NCBI GenBank assembly: GCA_963840805.1
Contig: CAWJAJ010000010.1
Coordinates: 1 to 64,000, forward strand
DNA: 64,000 nucleotides
Reading direction: 5' to 3'
DNA from: CADEEN01 sp963840805
GTDB taxonomy: Bacteria; Pseudomonadota; Gammaproteobacteria; Burkholderiales; Burkholderiaceae_C
A model generated the notes under the pieces. The model was not told the DNA's origin, made no database searches, and worked only from the letters and a program-made list of their open reading frames with translations. How positions within the stretch are numbered: position 1 is the stretch's first letter; the number at the start of each line of letters is the position of its first letter. This document shows, in pieces, positions 51,465 to 61,134 of this stretch. The position numbers were made by a program, and so were the translations under genes.

Positions 51465-52581
51465 CGGTGGCAGTGCGGGCCGTATCGCGCCGCAGCAGGT
51501 GGTGCAGTTCAATGAAGCGCCGTGCCAGCGCGTCGGCCTTCGCCGGGGCATCGAGCCAGGCCAGCACGTCGGCGGCCAGCGTGTCCGGATCCGCGTCGCC
51601 CTGAAGCCGCTCGGGGACGACGAACTCCTGGCACAGGATGTTGGGCAGGCCGACCCAGGGCTGGTATTTCATGCGCCGCATCATCTGCCAACTCAGGGCG
51701 TTCATGCGGTAGGCAATCACCATCGGCCGCTTGAACAGCGCCGCCTCGAGCGTCGCGGTGCCGCTGGCGATCAGCGTCACGTCGCAGGCGGCAAGCGCCT
51801 CGTGCGAGCGATCATCGAGCAGCGTGATCGGCACCGTGCCCGCGTGCAGCGGCAGCATCGGCTCGACGAGCGACCGCAGCCCGCGCACCACCGGCAGCAA
51901 GAAGCGCACACCGGGCCGCGCGCGGTGCACCCGCGCCGCCGCCTGCAGGAACGCCGGCGCGATGTACTGGATCTCCGAGCGCCGGCTGCCGGGCAGCAGC
52001 GCCACCACGGTGTCGGACGCCGCCAGGCCGAGTGCCGTACGCGCCGCGTCGCGCGGCACCTCGAGCGGGATCGCGTCAGCCAGCGGATGGCCGACGTAGG
52101 TGGCTTCGATCGCGTGCTTCCTCAGCAGCGCGGGCTCGAAGGGAAACAGGCACAGCACGTGATCGACGCTGTGCGCCATCTCGATGACCCGCTTGCCGCG
52201 CCAGGCCCAGATCGACGGACAGACGAAGTGGATCGTCCGGATGCCGGAGCCCTTGAGCCGCGCTTCGAGCGCGAGGTTGAAGTCGGGCGCGTCGATGCCG
52301 ATGAAGCCATCCGGGCGCTCCCGCAGCAGTCGTTCGGCGAGTCGGCGCCGGATGCCGGCGATCTCGCGATAGTGGCGCAGTACCTCGACATAACCCCGCA
52401 CCGCGAGCTTGTCGCACGGCCACCAGGCTTCGAAGCCGTGCGCAGCCATCTTCGGCCCACCGATGCCGGCGCAAGACAGTTGCGGCCAACGGGCACGCAA
52501 GCCCCGCAGCAGCAGCCCGGCCAGCAGGTCGCCCGAGGGTTCGCCGGCCACCATCGCCAGCTTCGGCGCCGCGCCGTCCAT
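51439..52581 (-). CDS. lpxB: lipid-A-disaccharide synthase
   Basis: This 380-residue glycosyltransferase joins UDP-2,3-diacylglucosamine and lipid X, the committed disaccharide step of lipid A. Family motifs are MVAGEPSGDLLAGLLL, IGIDAPDFNLALEARLK, FVCPSIWAWRGKRV and LLPGSRRSEIQY, then the SGTATLEAAL acceptor-side motif. It lies 6 nt after lpxA and overlaps rnhB, as in many Proteobacteria. Confidence 0.96.
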   Translation of the reverse strand: MDGAAPKLAMVAGEPSGDLLAGLLLRGLRARWPQLSCAGIGGPKMAAHGFEAWWPCDKLAVRGYVEVLRHYREIAGIRRRLAERLLRERPDGFIGIDAPDFNLALEARLKGSGIRTIHFVCPSIWAWRGKRVIEMAHSVDHVLCLFPFEPALLRKHAIEATYVGHPLADAIPLEVPRDAARTALGLAASDTVVALLPGSRRSEIQYIAPAFLQAAARVHRARPGVRFLLPVVRGLRSLVEPMLPLHAGTVPITLLDDRSHEALAACDVTLIASGTATLEAALFKRPMVIAYRMNALSWQMMRRMKYQPWVGLPNILCQEFVVPERLQGDADPDTLAADVLAWLDAPAKADALARRFIELHHLLRRDTARTATDAIAQVLA

Positions 52582-52587
52582 CCTGGT

Positions 52588-53379
52588 TCAGCGCACGATG
52601 CCGCGGTCGGCGCTGTCCAGGAAGTCCAGCATCAGCGTGATGTCGCCTTCACTGCCGGCGAGCTGGCCGCGCAGGGTCGCAATCTCGGCCCGGCTGGCGG
52701 CAAGTGTCAGCCCCTTGCGATAGAGCGCGCGGTGCATCAGCTTGACCTGTGCGACGCGTTCCGCTGAAAAGCCACGCCGTTTCAGGCCCTCGGCATTGAT
52801 GCCCTGCGCTTCGGCCGGGTTGCCGGCGGCCGTGATGTATGGCGGCAGATCCTGCGACAAGCGCGTCTGGAAACCCGCCATCGCGTGAGCACCGACGCGC
52901 ACGAACTGGTGCACGCCAGACAGCCCACCGAGGAACACCCAGTCGCCCAGGTGCACGTGGCCGGCCAGTTGCACCGCATTGGCCAGGATGATGTGGCTGC
53001 CGAGCTGGCAATCGTGCGCGATGTGCACGTAGGCCATGATCCAGTTGTCGTCGCCAAGCCGCGTCACACCGACATCCTGCACGGTGCCGGTGTTGATGGT
53101 CGTGAACTCGCGAATCGTGTTGCCGTCACCGATCTGCAACCGAGTCGGCTCACCACCGTACTTCTTGTCCTGTGGCTCGGCACCGATCGACGCAAACTGG
53201 AAAATGCGGTTGGCGCGCCCGATCGTGGTGTGGCCCTCGACCACGCAGTGCGCGCCGATGCGCGTGCCCTCGCCGATGCGCACCTGTGCGCCAATCACCG
53301 TGTAGGGCCCGATCGTCACGTCATCGGCCAGCTCCGCGCCGGCCGCGACGATGGCGCTGGGGTGGATCGTGGTCGCCAT
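52588..53379 (-). CDS. lpxA: UDP-N-acetylglucosamine O-acyltransferase
   Basis: This 263-residue trimeric left-handed beta-helix enzyme performs the first acylation of lipid A synthesis. Hexapeptide repeats start at IHPSAIVAAGAELADDVTIG. The catalytic His lies in MAYVHIAHDCQLG, and FLGGLSGVHQFVRVGAHAM and the C-terminal helical cap (FSAERVAQVKLMHRALY) follow. The ATG at 53379 lies 8 nt after the fabZ stop. Confidence 0.96.
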   Translation of the reverse strand: MATTIHPSAIVAAGAELADDVTIGPYTVIGAQVRIGEGTRIGAHCVVEGHTTIGRANRIFQFASIGAEPQDKKYGGEPTRLQIGDGNTIREFTTINTGTVQDVGVTRLGDDNWIMAYVHIAHDCQLGSHIILANAVQLAGHVHLGDWVFLGGLSGVHQFVRVGAHAMAGFQTRLSQDLPPYITAAGNPAEAQGINAEGLKRRGFSAERVAQVKLMHRALYRKGLTLAASRAEIATLRGQLAGSEGDITLMLDFLDSADRGIVR

Positions 53380-53387
53380 CCGCGCCC

Positions 53388-53825
53388 TCAACCGACCTTG
53401 CGCATCGTGCACATCAGTTCGGCCTCGACGGCAGTGGCGCCGTTGACGCTGGCACGTGTCTTGTACTTGTAGATGCCGGCCTTGGCACGCTCGATCGAGG
53501 CCTCGAGGATCAACTGGTCCCCCGGTTCGACCGGCCGCTTGAAGCGCGCACCATCGATGCCGACGAAGTACACCACCTTGTCGTCACCCGGCTCTTCGCC
53601 CAGGCTCTCGAACGACAAGAGCGCCGCCGCCTGTGCCAGCGCTTCGAGCATCAGCACGCCGGGCATCACCGGCCGGTGCGGGAAATGGCCAGCGAAGTAG
53701 GGCTCGTTGATGGTCACGTTCTTCAGCGCCTTGATGCGCACGCCCTTCTCGATTTCGAGCACCCGATCGATGAGCAGGATGGGGTAACGGTGCGGCAGCT
53801 TCTTCAGGATCTGGTGGATGTCCAT
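53388..53825 (-). CDS. fabZ: 3-hydroxyacyl-ACP dehydratase FabZ
   Basis: This 145-residue hot-dog-fold enzyme dehydrates 3-hydroxyacyl-ACP in fatty-acid elongation, competing with LpxA/LpxD for hydroxyacyl-ACP. The catalytic His is in YFAGHFPHRPVMPGVLMLEA, together with the active-site Glu. It starts MDIHQILKKLPHRYPILLID, typical of the family. It lies between lpxD (14 nt) and lpxA. Confidence 0.96.
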   Translation of the reverse strand: MDIHQILKKLPHRYPILLIDRVLEIEKGVRIKALKNVTINEPYFAGHFPHRPVMPGVLMLEALAQAAALLSFESLGEEPGDDKVVYFVGIDGARFKRPVEPGDQLILEASIERAKAGIYKYKTRASVNGATAVEAELMCTMRKVG

Positions 53826-53839
53826 CAGCGGGCTCGTGA

Positions 53840-54811
53840 TCAGGGCAGTTTCTTTTCGAGGGCGCGCAGGCGTTCGCGCAACTTGTGCAGCTGCCGCAGC
53901 GTGGCGGCATTCTTTTCCCACGACGCATTGTCGTCGATGGGGAACACGCCGCTGTACAGGCCGGGCCGTGTGATGGAGCGCGTGACGACGGTGGCTGCCG
54001 AGATGTGAACATGGTCGGCCAACTCGAGATGGCCGAGCACGATCGCACCGCCACCCGCCGTGCAATGCGCACCGATGCGCGCGCTGCCCGCCACGCCGAC
54101 GCACCCAGCCAACGCGGAGTGCGCGCCGATGCGGACGTTGTGGCCGATCTGCACCAGATTGTCGAGCTTGACACCATCTTCGACCACGGTGTCGTCGAGG
54201 GCACCGCGATCGATGCACGTATTGGCGCCGATCTCGACGTCATTGCCGATGCGCACCGTACCGAGCTGCTCGATCTTCTGCCAGCGGCCTGCGTCGGGCG
54301 CGAAGCCGAAGCCGTCGGCGCCGATCACGGCGCCGGGGTGAACGATGCAGCGCTCACCGATCGTGCAGCCAGCGCCGATCACGACCCGCGCACCGATGCG
54401 CGAGTACGCACCGACCGTTGCACCGTCACCGATGTATGACAAGGCGCCGATGAAGGCGGTGGGCGCGATCAACGCCCCGGCCTCGACCACAGCGCTGGGA
54501 TGAACACCCGCCGGCGCGGCGCCGCCCAACCGTCCCGCCCACCACTGCGACAGGCGTGCGTAGTACAGGTAGGGATCGGGCGTGACGATCGCCGTGCCGC
54601 GTGCCGCCGCATCGGTGCGAAGCGCTGGCGCGACGATCACGCAGCCCGCTCGCGTCGTCAACAACTGGCTGCCGTAGCGCGGGTTGGCAACGAAGGCGAT
54701 CGATGTCGGCGAGGCCGACTCGAGGCTGGCAATGCGATCGATGACCCGACCTTCATCACCGACACATTCGCCGCCGAGGCGGGCGACGATGTCGGCGATC
54801 GTTACGCGCAC
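53840..54811 (-). CDS. lpxD: UDP-3-O-acylglucosamine N-acyltransferase
   Basis: This 323-residue enzyme adds the second hydroxyacyl chain in lipid A synthesis. An N-terminal uridine-binding domain (MRVTIADIVARLGGECVGDE) leads to hexapeptide repeats such as IGARVVIGAGCTIGERCIVH. The catalytic His lies in LVQIGHNVRIGAHSALAG, and a C-terminal helix (LHKLRERLRALEKKL) ends the protein. It follows ompH after 53 nt. Confidence 0.96.
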   Translation of the reverse strand: MRVTIADIVARLGGECVGDEGRVIDRIASLESASPTSIAFVANPRYGSQLLTTRAGCVIVAPALRTDAAARGTAIVTPDPYLYYARLSQWWAGRLGGAAPAGVHPSAVVEAGALIAPTAFIGALSYIGDGATVGAYSRIGARVVIGAGCTIGERCIVHPGAVIGADGFGFAPDAGRWQKIEQLGTVRIGNDVEIGANTCIDRGALDDTVVEDGVKLDNLVQIGHNVRIGAHSALAGCVGVAGSARIGAHCTAGGGAIVLGHLELADHVHISAATVVTRSITRPGLYSGVFPIDDNASWEKNAATLRQLHKLRERLRALEKKLP

Positions 54812-54864
54812 CGCTGCGCCTTCAGAGGTTCGAGGCAGTCGCGCGGGTCACCGGAAGGAACGAT

Positions 54865-55368
54865 TCACTTGCCCGCGTTGAGCGCATCGATCACCTTCTT
54901 GGTGATGTCCACGCGTGGACTCCAATGCACGGCGTCCTGGAGAATCAAGTCGTACTTTTCCTGGTCGAAGATCTGCTTGATGACCTTGTTGGCCCGTTCC
55001 ACGACGCCGGACAGCTCCTCGTTCTTGCGCTGGTTCAGGTCCTCCTGGAACTCGCGGCGTTTGCGCTGGAAGTCGCGGTCCTGCTCGACGAGATCGCGCT
55101 GGCGGCGCGAACGCTCGGACTCGGCCAATGTCGGCGCATCCTTTTCGAGCTTGTCGGCGGCTGTCTTGAGGCGGTTGGCCACGTCGGCCAGATCCTTCTC
55201 ACGCTTGCCGAACTCCGCTTCGAGCTTGGCCTGCGCTGCCTTGGCCGGGTTGGCTTCGCGCAGCACGCGCTCGCTGTTGACGTAGCCGATCTTCAGTTCC
55301 TGGGCCTGCGCCGCCGTCGCTGCCGCGACGAGCGTCGCTGCAACGGCCAGAGTCTTCATCATGTTCAT
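54865..55368 (-). CDS. ompH: periplasmic chaperone OmpH/Skp
   Basis: This 167-residue outer-membrane-protein chaperone has a signal peptide MNMMKTLAVAATLVAAATAA ending QA, then KIGYVNSERVLREANPA, the family start. A long charged helical tentacle region and the end VDITKKVIDALNAGK follow. Its ATG overlaps the bamA stop (TGATG). It guards nascent porins on their way to BamA. Confidence 0.94.
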   Translation of the reverse strand: MNMMKTLAVAATLVAAATAAQAQELKIGYVNSERVLREANPAKAAQAKLEAEFGKREKDLADVANRLKTAADKLEKDAPTLAESERSRRQRDLVEQDRDFQRKRREFQEDLNQRKNEELSGVVERANKVIKQIFDQEKYDLILQDAVHWSPRVDITKKVIDALNAGK

Positions 55369-57671
55369 CAGAATGCAGTCCCGATCTGGAATTGAAACTT
55401 CTGGATTCTATCGTTGGGCTTGCTGCGCAATGGCGTGCCCCAACTCAGCTTGAGCGGCCCCACCGGCGAGATCCACGACAGCCCGACGCCCGTGGATGCG
55501 CGCAAGCTACCCACGTCGATCTTTTCGTTCTCACCCCACACGTTGCCGGCGTCCATGAAACCGAAGAGCCTCAACGTCTTGTCGTTGCCACCACCGGGAA
55601 CGGGTACGTACAACTCGGCGTTGACATTGAACTTGCGGTTACCGCCGATGTAGTTGTTGGTGACGTCGACGATGCCCAGTGACCCTTGCTCGAAGACGCG
55701 CACCGAGCCGAGGCCGCCGCCGAAGAAGTTCTTGAAGATCGGATAGGGTTTGTTGCCCAGGCCCTTGCCCCACCCCAGTTCCGCGTTGACACCCAGCGTG
55801 AACCGATTGGTGATGGGCAGGTAGTGCTGGTACTGCAGGTTGGCGCGAAGGTAACGCACATCGCCGGCGATCGACCACTCCAGGTTGACACGCTGGTACC
55901 GGCCCGCCGTCGGTGCCAACGCGCTGTCGCGATCGTCGCGCGCCCAGCCCAGCGTCAACGGGACGGCGGCGCTCGTCGGGCCGTAGAGTTCGCGGTAGTC
56001 GCGGTAGCTCTTGTTGGTCACGGTACCGGCGATGCGGGTCGACTCGAAACCCAGGCCGAGGAAGACCGTGTCGAACTCCGAGAACGGGATGCCGAAACGC
56101 ACCGTCGCTCCAGGGGTCACCAATTCGTATGCCTCACCCTGGCTGTTGATTGGTTTGGTGGTGCGGTAGAAGAGGTCGACCGCCCGTGAAATACCGTCGA
56201 TCGTGAAGTACGGGTCGACCGTCGACAGCACCAGCGTCCGGTTGGACTTGCTGGTATTCAGCTCGATCCCCAGGTAATTGCCGGTGCCGAACACGTTTTC
56301 CTGCTTGACGGAGGCCGTGAACGACAGCTTGTCGCTGCTCGAGTAGCCGGCGCCAATCAGCAGGTTGCCGGTGGGCTTCTCGGTGACTTTCACCGTCAGG
56401 TCGACCTGGTCGGCGGTGCCCGGCACTTCATCGGTCTCGACCTCGACGTCCTTGAAGTAACCCAACCGGTCGACCCGGTCTCGCGACAACTTGATCTTGC
56501 CGCCGTCGTACCAGGCCGATTCGAATTGGCGGAACTCGCGACGCACCACTTCGTCGCGTGACCGGTTGTTGCCGGCGACGTTGATGCGGCGCACGTAAAC
56601 CCGACGCTGCGGGTCGGCCGTCAGCACGACGGCCACCTGGCCGTTGACGCGATCGATCTCAGGCCGCGCCTGCGTCCGTGCGAAGGCGTAGCCGTAGAGG
56701 CCGAACAGGTCGCCGAACAGCTTGGTCGTCTGCGCCACGTCTTCGCTGCGGTAGGGCTCGCCCGGGCGGATGCGCACCAGGCGCTTGAACTCCTCGTCCT
56801 TGCCCAGGTACTCGCCTTCGAGTTTGACCTCGGTCACGGTGTAGCGCTGGCCCTCCCGCACGGTGATGGTGATGCTGATGTCCTGCTTGTCGGGCGAGAT
56901 CGTGACCTGTGTCGACTCGATGTCGAACTCGAGGTAGCCGCGGTTGGTGTAGTAGGCGCGGATCGTCTCCAGATCCGCGTTGAGCTTGCTGCGCGAGTAG
57001 CGGTCGGTCTTGGTGTACCAGGTCAACCAGCCGCCGGTGGTTTGCTCGAGCAGCCCGAGCAGCGTGCTCTCGGAGAACACCTGGCTGCCGACGATGCGGA
57101 TCTCGCGGATCTTGGCTGCGTCGCCCTCGGTCATGGTGAAGGTGACATTGACGCGGTTGCGTTCGAGCGGCGTGATCGTCGTCACCACCTCGGCGCCGTA
57201 GAGACTGCGCGTCAGGTACTGGCGCTTGACCTCCTGTTCGGCGCGATCGATCAGCGCGCGGTCGAACGGCAGGCCTTCGCCAATGCCCGAATCCTTCAGC
57301 GCCTTGGCGAGCGTGTCGTTGTCGAACTCCTTCAGGCCGACGAACGTCACCGTGGCGATGACCGCGCGCTCTTCGACAACCAGCACCAGCACGCGGCCGT
57401 CGATCTCGATACGTACATCCTTGAACAGACCGGTGGCAAACAACGCACGCAGGGCGGCTGCCCCCTTGTCGTCACTGTAGGTGTCGCCGACACGGAACGG
57501 CAACGAAGCGAATACCGTACCGGGATCGGTACGCTGCAGGCCTTCGATACGGATGTCGGCGACCTCGAAGGGTTCGGCAGCGCGCACAGCAGGCGCGGCC
57601 GCCGATACGCCAATCGCAAACACGCAGGCCGCGATCGGGCGCAGCGGGAGGGGAGCGAAGGGAAGATGCAT
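55368..57671 (-). CDS. bamA: outer membrane protein assembly factor BamA
   Basis: This 767-residue Omp85 protein is the barrel subunit of the BAM complex. A signal peptide ends near AVRA. Five POTRA domains follow, with FEVADIRIEGLQRTDPGTVF first and a later VYVRRINVAGNNRSRDEVV. The beta barrel starts around residue 430 and includes the VRGF-like region GLGSVRVFEQGSLG, where the canonical VRG(F/Y) Arg is kept as VRVF. The C-terminal residue is Phe (FQFQIGTAF), the OMP signal. It is flanked by rseP and ompH. Confidence 0.97.
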   Translation of the reverse strand: MHLPFAPLPLRPIAACVFAIGVSAAAPAVRAAEPFEVADIRIEGLQRTDPGTVFASLPFRVGDTYSDDKGAAALRALFATGLFKDVRIEIDGRVLVLVVEERAVIATVTFVGLKEFDNDTLAKALKDSGIGEGLPFDRALIDRAEQEVKRQYLTRSLYGAEVVTTITPLERNRVNVTFTMTEGDAAKIREIRIVGSQVFSESTLLGLLEQTTGGWLTWYTKTDRYSRSKLNADLETIRAYYTNRGYLEFDIESTQVTISPDKQDISITITVREGQRYTVTEVKLEGEYLGKDEEFKRLVRIRPGEPYRSEDVAQTTKLFGDLFGLYGYAFARTQARPEIDRVNGQVAVVLTADPQRRVYVRRINVAGNNRSRDEVVRREFRQFESAWYDGGKIKLSRDRVDRLGYFKDVEVETDEVPGTADQVDLTVKVTEKPTGNLLIGAGYSSSDKLSFTASVKQENVFGTGNYLGIELNTSKSNRTLVLSTVDPYFTIDGISRAVDLFYRTTKPINSQGEAYELVTPGATVRFGIPFSEFDTVFLGLGFESTRIAGTVTNKSYRDYRELYGPTSAAVPLTLGWARDDRDSALAPTAGRYQRVNLEWSIAGDVRYLRANLQYQHYLPITNRFTLGVNAELGWGKGLGNKPYPIFKNFFGGGLGSVRVFEQGSLGIVDVTNNYIGGNRKFNVNAELYVPVPGGGNDKTLRLFGFMDAGNVWGENEKIDVGSLRASTGVGLSWISPVGPLKLSWGTPLRSKPNDRIQKFQFQIGTAF

Positions 57672-57697
57672 CGGTCGAGGGCGCAACAGGCGGCGCG

Positions 57698-59077
57698 TCA
57701 GTGCAAGCCCAGCAGGCGGGCCACATCGTTGGAAAGGGCGAGCGACATCAGCAGCAGCAGGATCAGCGCACCGCCGCGCTGGAGCCACTTGAGCCACAGG
57801 TCGGAGACCGGGCGGCCGGTGACGGCCTCGAAAAGATAATACATGAGGTGCCCGCCATCCAGCATGGGCAGCGGCAGCAGGTTGAGCACGCCCAGGCTGA
57901 CGCTGACCAGCGCGAGGAAACCGAGGTAATAGGCCAGGCCCAGTTGAACCGACTGGCCGGCATAGTCGGCAATCGTCAGTGGCCCCGACAGGTTCTTCAA
58001 CGATGCCTCGCCGACCAGCATGCGCCCCAGCATCTTCACGGTGAGCAGCGAAACCTCCCAGGTGCGCGCACCACCCTGCACCAGGCCATCGATCAGGCCT
58101 TTGCTTACCGTGACCATCTCGGGCGCGCGGCCGACAAAGGCATCGATGCGACCGAACCGCTGGTTGCCATCGGTCATCACGCGCGGATTGACTGTGAACT
58201 CCTGCAGAACGCCCGCCCGCTCGACGTGCCAGACCATCGCTACGGCTTTGCCGTCGGCGGCCAATTGCCGGATGCGATCGCGCAGTTGCTGCGCGTCGCT
58301 GATCGCCACACCGTCGACGCGCAGCACACGGTCACCGTTCTTCAGGCCGGCGCGATCTGCCGGGCCACCTGCCTTGACCTCGCCGAGGATGGCCTCGCTG
58401 AACGGCCCGCCGAGCCCGACGCGCTTCATCAGCGACGCATCGACTTCCTGGCCATCGACGCGGTCGAGTTCGAGCGTGAGCTGCCGCTCGCCGCGGCCCG
58501 TGCTGTCGCTGACCATCAGCGACAGGCGCTCACCGTTCAATGCCGCTTGCGTGACCTGCCAGCGCAGATCGGTCAGCGACGACACCTCATGCCATTCGGG
58601 GCCATTCGCACCATCGCGCGACCAGGATCGCACCCAGTCGCCCGACCGCAAGCCGGCGCGCTCGGCGAGGCTGCCCGCCGTTGGGGTACTGAGCACGGCC
58701 TTGGGCTCATCGACGCCGATCCAGTGGGCAGCGGCATACAGCAACACCGCCAGAAGCAGGTTGGCGGCCGGGCCTGCGGCGACGATCGCCGTGCGCTGCA
58801 AAAGCGACTTGTTGTTGAAGGCCAGGCCTTGCTCGCGCGGCAGCACGCTGCCTTCACGTTCATCGAGCATCTTCACGTAGCCGCCCAGCGGCAGCGCCGA
58901 GACAACGAACTCGGTCGCGTCCGGCCCGGCCTGGCGGCGCCAGACCACGCGTCCAAAGCCGACCGAGAAGCGCAGCACCTTGACGCCACACCAACGCGCC
59001 ACCTGGTAGTGACCCCATTCGTGGATCACGATCAGCACGCCAAGCGTGACGAGGAAAGCCAACACCGTGGTGATCAT
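57698..59077 (-). CDS. rseP: RIP metalloprotease RseP
   Basis: This 459-residue site-2 intramembrane protease cleaves anti-sigma-E RseA and remnant signal peptides. The zinc site HEWGH is in the first helix (VLIVIHEWGHYQVARW) and the third ligand in LNLLPLPMLDGGHLMYYL. Two PDZ domains lie between (AERAGLRSGDWVRSW and ADRAGLKNGDRVLRV). The ATG overlaps the dxr stop as ATGA. Placement before bamA ties envelope stress to OMP assembly. Confidence 0.96.
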   Translation of the reverse strand: MITTVLAFLVTLGVLIVIHEWGHYQVARWCGVKVLRFSVGFGRVVWRRQAGPDATEFVVSALPLGGYVKMLDEREGSVLPREQGLAFNNKSLLQRTAIVAAGPAANLLLAVLLYAAAHWIGVDEPKAVLSTPTAGSLAERAGLRSGDWVRSWSRDGANGPEWHEVSSLTDLRWQVTQAALNGERLSLMVSDSTGRGERQLTLELDRVDGQEVDASLMKRVGLGGPFSEAILGEVKAGGPADRAGLKNGDRVLRVDGVAISDAQQLRDRIRQLAADGKAVAMVWHVERAGVLQEFTVNPRVMTDGNQRFGRIDAFVGRAPEMVTVSKGLIDGLVQGGARTWEVSLLTVKMLGRMLVGEASLKNLSGPLTIADYAGQSVQLGLAYYLGFLALVSVSLGVLNLLPLPMLDGGHLMYYLFEAVTGRPVSDLWLKWLQRGGALILLLLMSLALSNDVARLLGLH

Positions 59078-60276
59078 CGTGACCGCTCCTTCACCAAGGC
59101 GCGGGCATGGGCGCGGGCGCGCCGGTCGAGATCGAGCAAGTCGGCCAACATTGCAGTGCGGGGCAAGTCGGGCAAGACCGTCTCGATGGTGTCGGCATTG
59201 ATGCTGTGAATGTCGGTGAAGCGGATCGTTCCAGCGAGAAACGCCTCGACCGCCTCTTCGTTGGCGGCATTGAGCACCGCGGTGCTGCCTTCGCGCGCAC
59301 GCAGCGCATCCCAGGCCAGGTGGAGGCCGGGAAACCGCGCACGGTCGGCCGGCTCGAAACTCAGTGCCTGGAGGGTCTCGAAATCGAGCGTGTCCGCGCC
59401 CGAGGCAATGCGCTCCGGAAATGCCAAGCCGTAGGCGATCGGCACCCGCATATCGGGTGTGCCGAGCTGCGCCAGCACCGAATGGTCGCGACAGACGACC
59501 ATCGAATGGATGATGCTCTGCGGGTGGATCACCACCCGGACCTGCTCGGGTGCGAGGTCGAACAGCCAGCGCGCCTCGATGACTTCGAGCGCCTTGTTCA
59601 TCATCGTCGCCGAATCGACCGAGATCTTGCGGCCCATCACCCAGTTCGGATGCGCCACGGCCTGTGCCGGCGTGACATCGCCCAGCGTCGCCGGATCACG
59701 ATTGCGGAACGGGCCACCCGATGCCGTGAGCACGATGTGGGCAATGCGGGCGGGCCAGGTGTCGCGCTGCTCGGGCAGACACTGCAAGATTGCGGAGTGC
59801 TCGCTATCGATCGGCAGCAGCGTGGCGCCTCCGCCTTGCACCGCGCGCATGAACAGCGCACCACCGACGACCAGCGCCTCCTTGTTCGCCAGCAGCAGGC
59901 GCTTGCCGGACTGCGCCGCCGCCAGACAGGGCGCCAAGCCGGCGGCACCGACGATGGCCGCCATCACCGTCGTCACCTCGGGGTGCGCGGCCAATTCGCA
60001 CAGCGCCGCTGCTCCCGCCAGAACCTCGGTGCCGACGCCCTGGGCACGCAGACGCTGGCGCAGATCGTTGGCGGCCGCCACGTCCTCGAGCGCCGCGTAG
60101 CGTGGCTTCCAGCGCAGGCACTGGGCTTCGAGTTCGCTCGTACGGCGTTGCGCCGTCAGCGCGAAGACCTCGAAGCGATCGGGATGCCGCGCCACCACAT
60201 CGAGCGTGCTGATGCCGATCGAACCGGTGGCCCCCAGAAGGAGCAGGCGCTGCTTGCCCATGACCGCACCAGTCAT
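59074..60276 (-). CDS. dxr: 1-deoxy-D-xylulose 5-phosphate reductoisomerase
   Basis: This 400-residue enzyme is the second of the MEP isoprenoid pathway, which continues with ispD and ispF, here 50 kb away. The NADPH loop is LLGATGSIGISTLDVV, followed by LANKEALVVGG, PIDSEHSAILQCL and TASGGPFRNRD. Metal ligands lie in SVDSATMMNKALEVIEARWLF (quoted in part), then HPQSIIHSMV. ATG 60276 is chosen; 60261 (MGKQRLL) is equally close to the conserved start. The cdsA stop is 5 nt upstream. Confidence 0.96.
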   Translation of the reverse strand: MTGAVMGKQRLLLLGATGSIGISTLDVVARHPDRFEVFALTAQRRTSELEAQCLRWKPRYAALEDVAAANDLRQRLRAQGVGTEVLAGAAALCELAAHPEVTTVMAAIVGAAGLAPCLAAAQSGKRLLLANKEALVVGGALFMRAVQGGGATLLPIDSEHSAILQCLPEQRDTWPARIAHIVLTASGGPFRNRDPATLGDVTPAQAVAHPNWVMGRKISVDSATMMNKALEVIEARWLFDLAPEQVRVVIHPQSIIHSMVVCRDHSVLAQLGTPDMRVPIAYGLAFPERIASGADTLDFETLQALSFEPADRARFPGLHLAWDALRAREGSTAVLNAANEEAVEAFLAGTIRFTDIHSINADTIETVLPDLPRTAMLADLLDLDRRARAHARALVKERSR

Positions 60277-60281
60277 CGCAG

Positions 60282-61121
60282 TCACAGCGAGGCCAGGGCC
60301 AAAGCCACCGGCAGGACGGGCAGCAAGGCATCGACGCGGTCGAGCACGCCGCCGTGGCCCGGCAACAGGCGGCTCGAGTCCTTGACGCCGGCGGCCCGCT
60401 TGACCAACGACTCGAAGAGGTCGCCGACGACGCTGAGGGCAGCCAGCAGCAATGTGAACGGCAGCAGACCGGGCCAGCCCAGCCGCTCGACCCACAGCGT
60501 GTAGAGGCTGGCCGAATCGACCGGCCAGCGGCGATCGATGGCCACCACCCACAGCGTGGCCAGCACGACGACGCTCGCCAGGCCGCCCGCCACGCCCTCC
60601 CAGGTCTTACCGGGGCTGATGGACGGGGCCAGCTTGTGGCGCCCGAAGGCGCGGCCGGCGGCGTAGGCGCCGATGTCGGCGGCCCAGACCAGGCACAGCA
60701 CCGAAAGCAGAAAATTGACGCCGACCGTGCGGGCCTTGGCCAGCGCCAGCCAGGCCACCCACAGCGCCAGCAACCCCAACGCCAGGCGCAGCACGGCGGG
60801 CCAGCGCGACCACGCGGCCGGGCCCCCACGCAGGGCGATTGCGCCAACGGCGATCCAGGCCAGCGCCGCGCCCCACCACACCGAATTGGGTACCCGGATC
60901 AACGTGCCGGCGTAGACGGCCCACAGGCCTGCGACGGCCAACAGCACGCCGGGCCCGAGCGCCGCGACCACCGCCACGCCATTCAGGCGCGACCATTCCC
61001 AGCCGGCCGCGGCAATCAGCAGCAACGTCAGCAGTGCGAATGGCCACGGCGTGGCCGCCAGCAGCGAAGGCAACAGCAGTGCCAACAGCACCACGGCAGT
61101 GATCACGCGTTGCAGCAACAT
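60282..61121 (-). CDS. cdsA: phosphatidate cytidylyltransferase
   Basis: This 279-residue integral membrane enzyme makes CDP-diacylglycerol from phosphatidate and CTP for all phospholipids. About eight helices are visible, and the C-terminal signature reads SVVGDLFESLVKRAAGVKDSS and LLPGHGGVLDRVDALL. SPGKTWEGVAGG is also typical. It lies 13 nt after uppS. Confidence 0.95.
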   Translation of the reverse strand: MLLQRVITAVVLLALLLPSLLAATPWPFALLTLLLIAAAGWEWSRLNGVAVVAALGPGVLLAVAGLWAVYAGTLIRVPNSVWWGAALAWIAVGAIALRGGPAAWSRWPAVLRLALGLLALWVAWLALAKARTVGVNFLLSVLCLVWAADIGAYAAGRAFGRHKLAPSISPGKTWEGVAGGLASVVVLATLWVVAIDRRWPVDSASLYTLWVERLGWPGLLPFTLLLAALSVVGDLFESLVKRAAGVKDSSRLLPGHGGVLDRVDALLPVLPVALALASL

Positions 61122-61134
61122 CGGACGGTGGCGC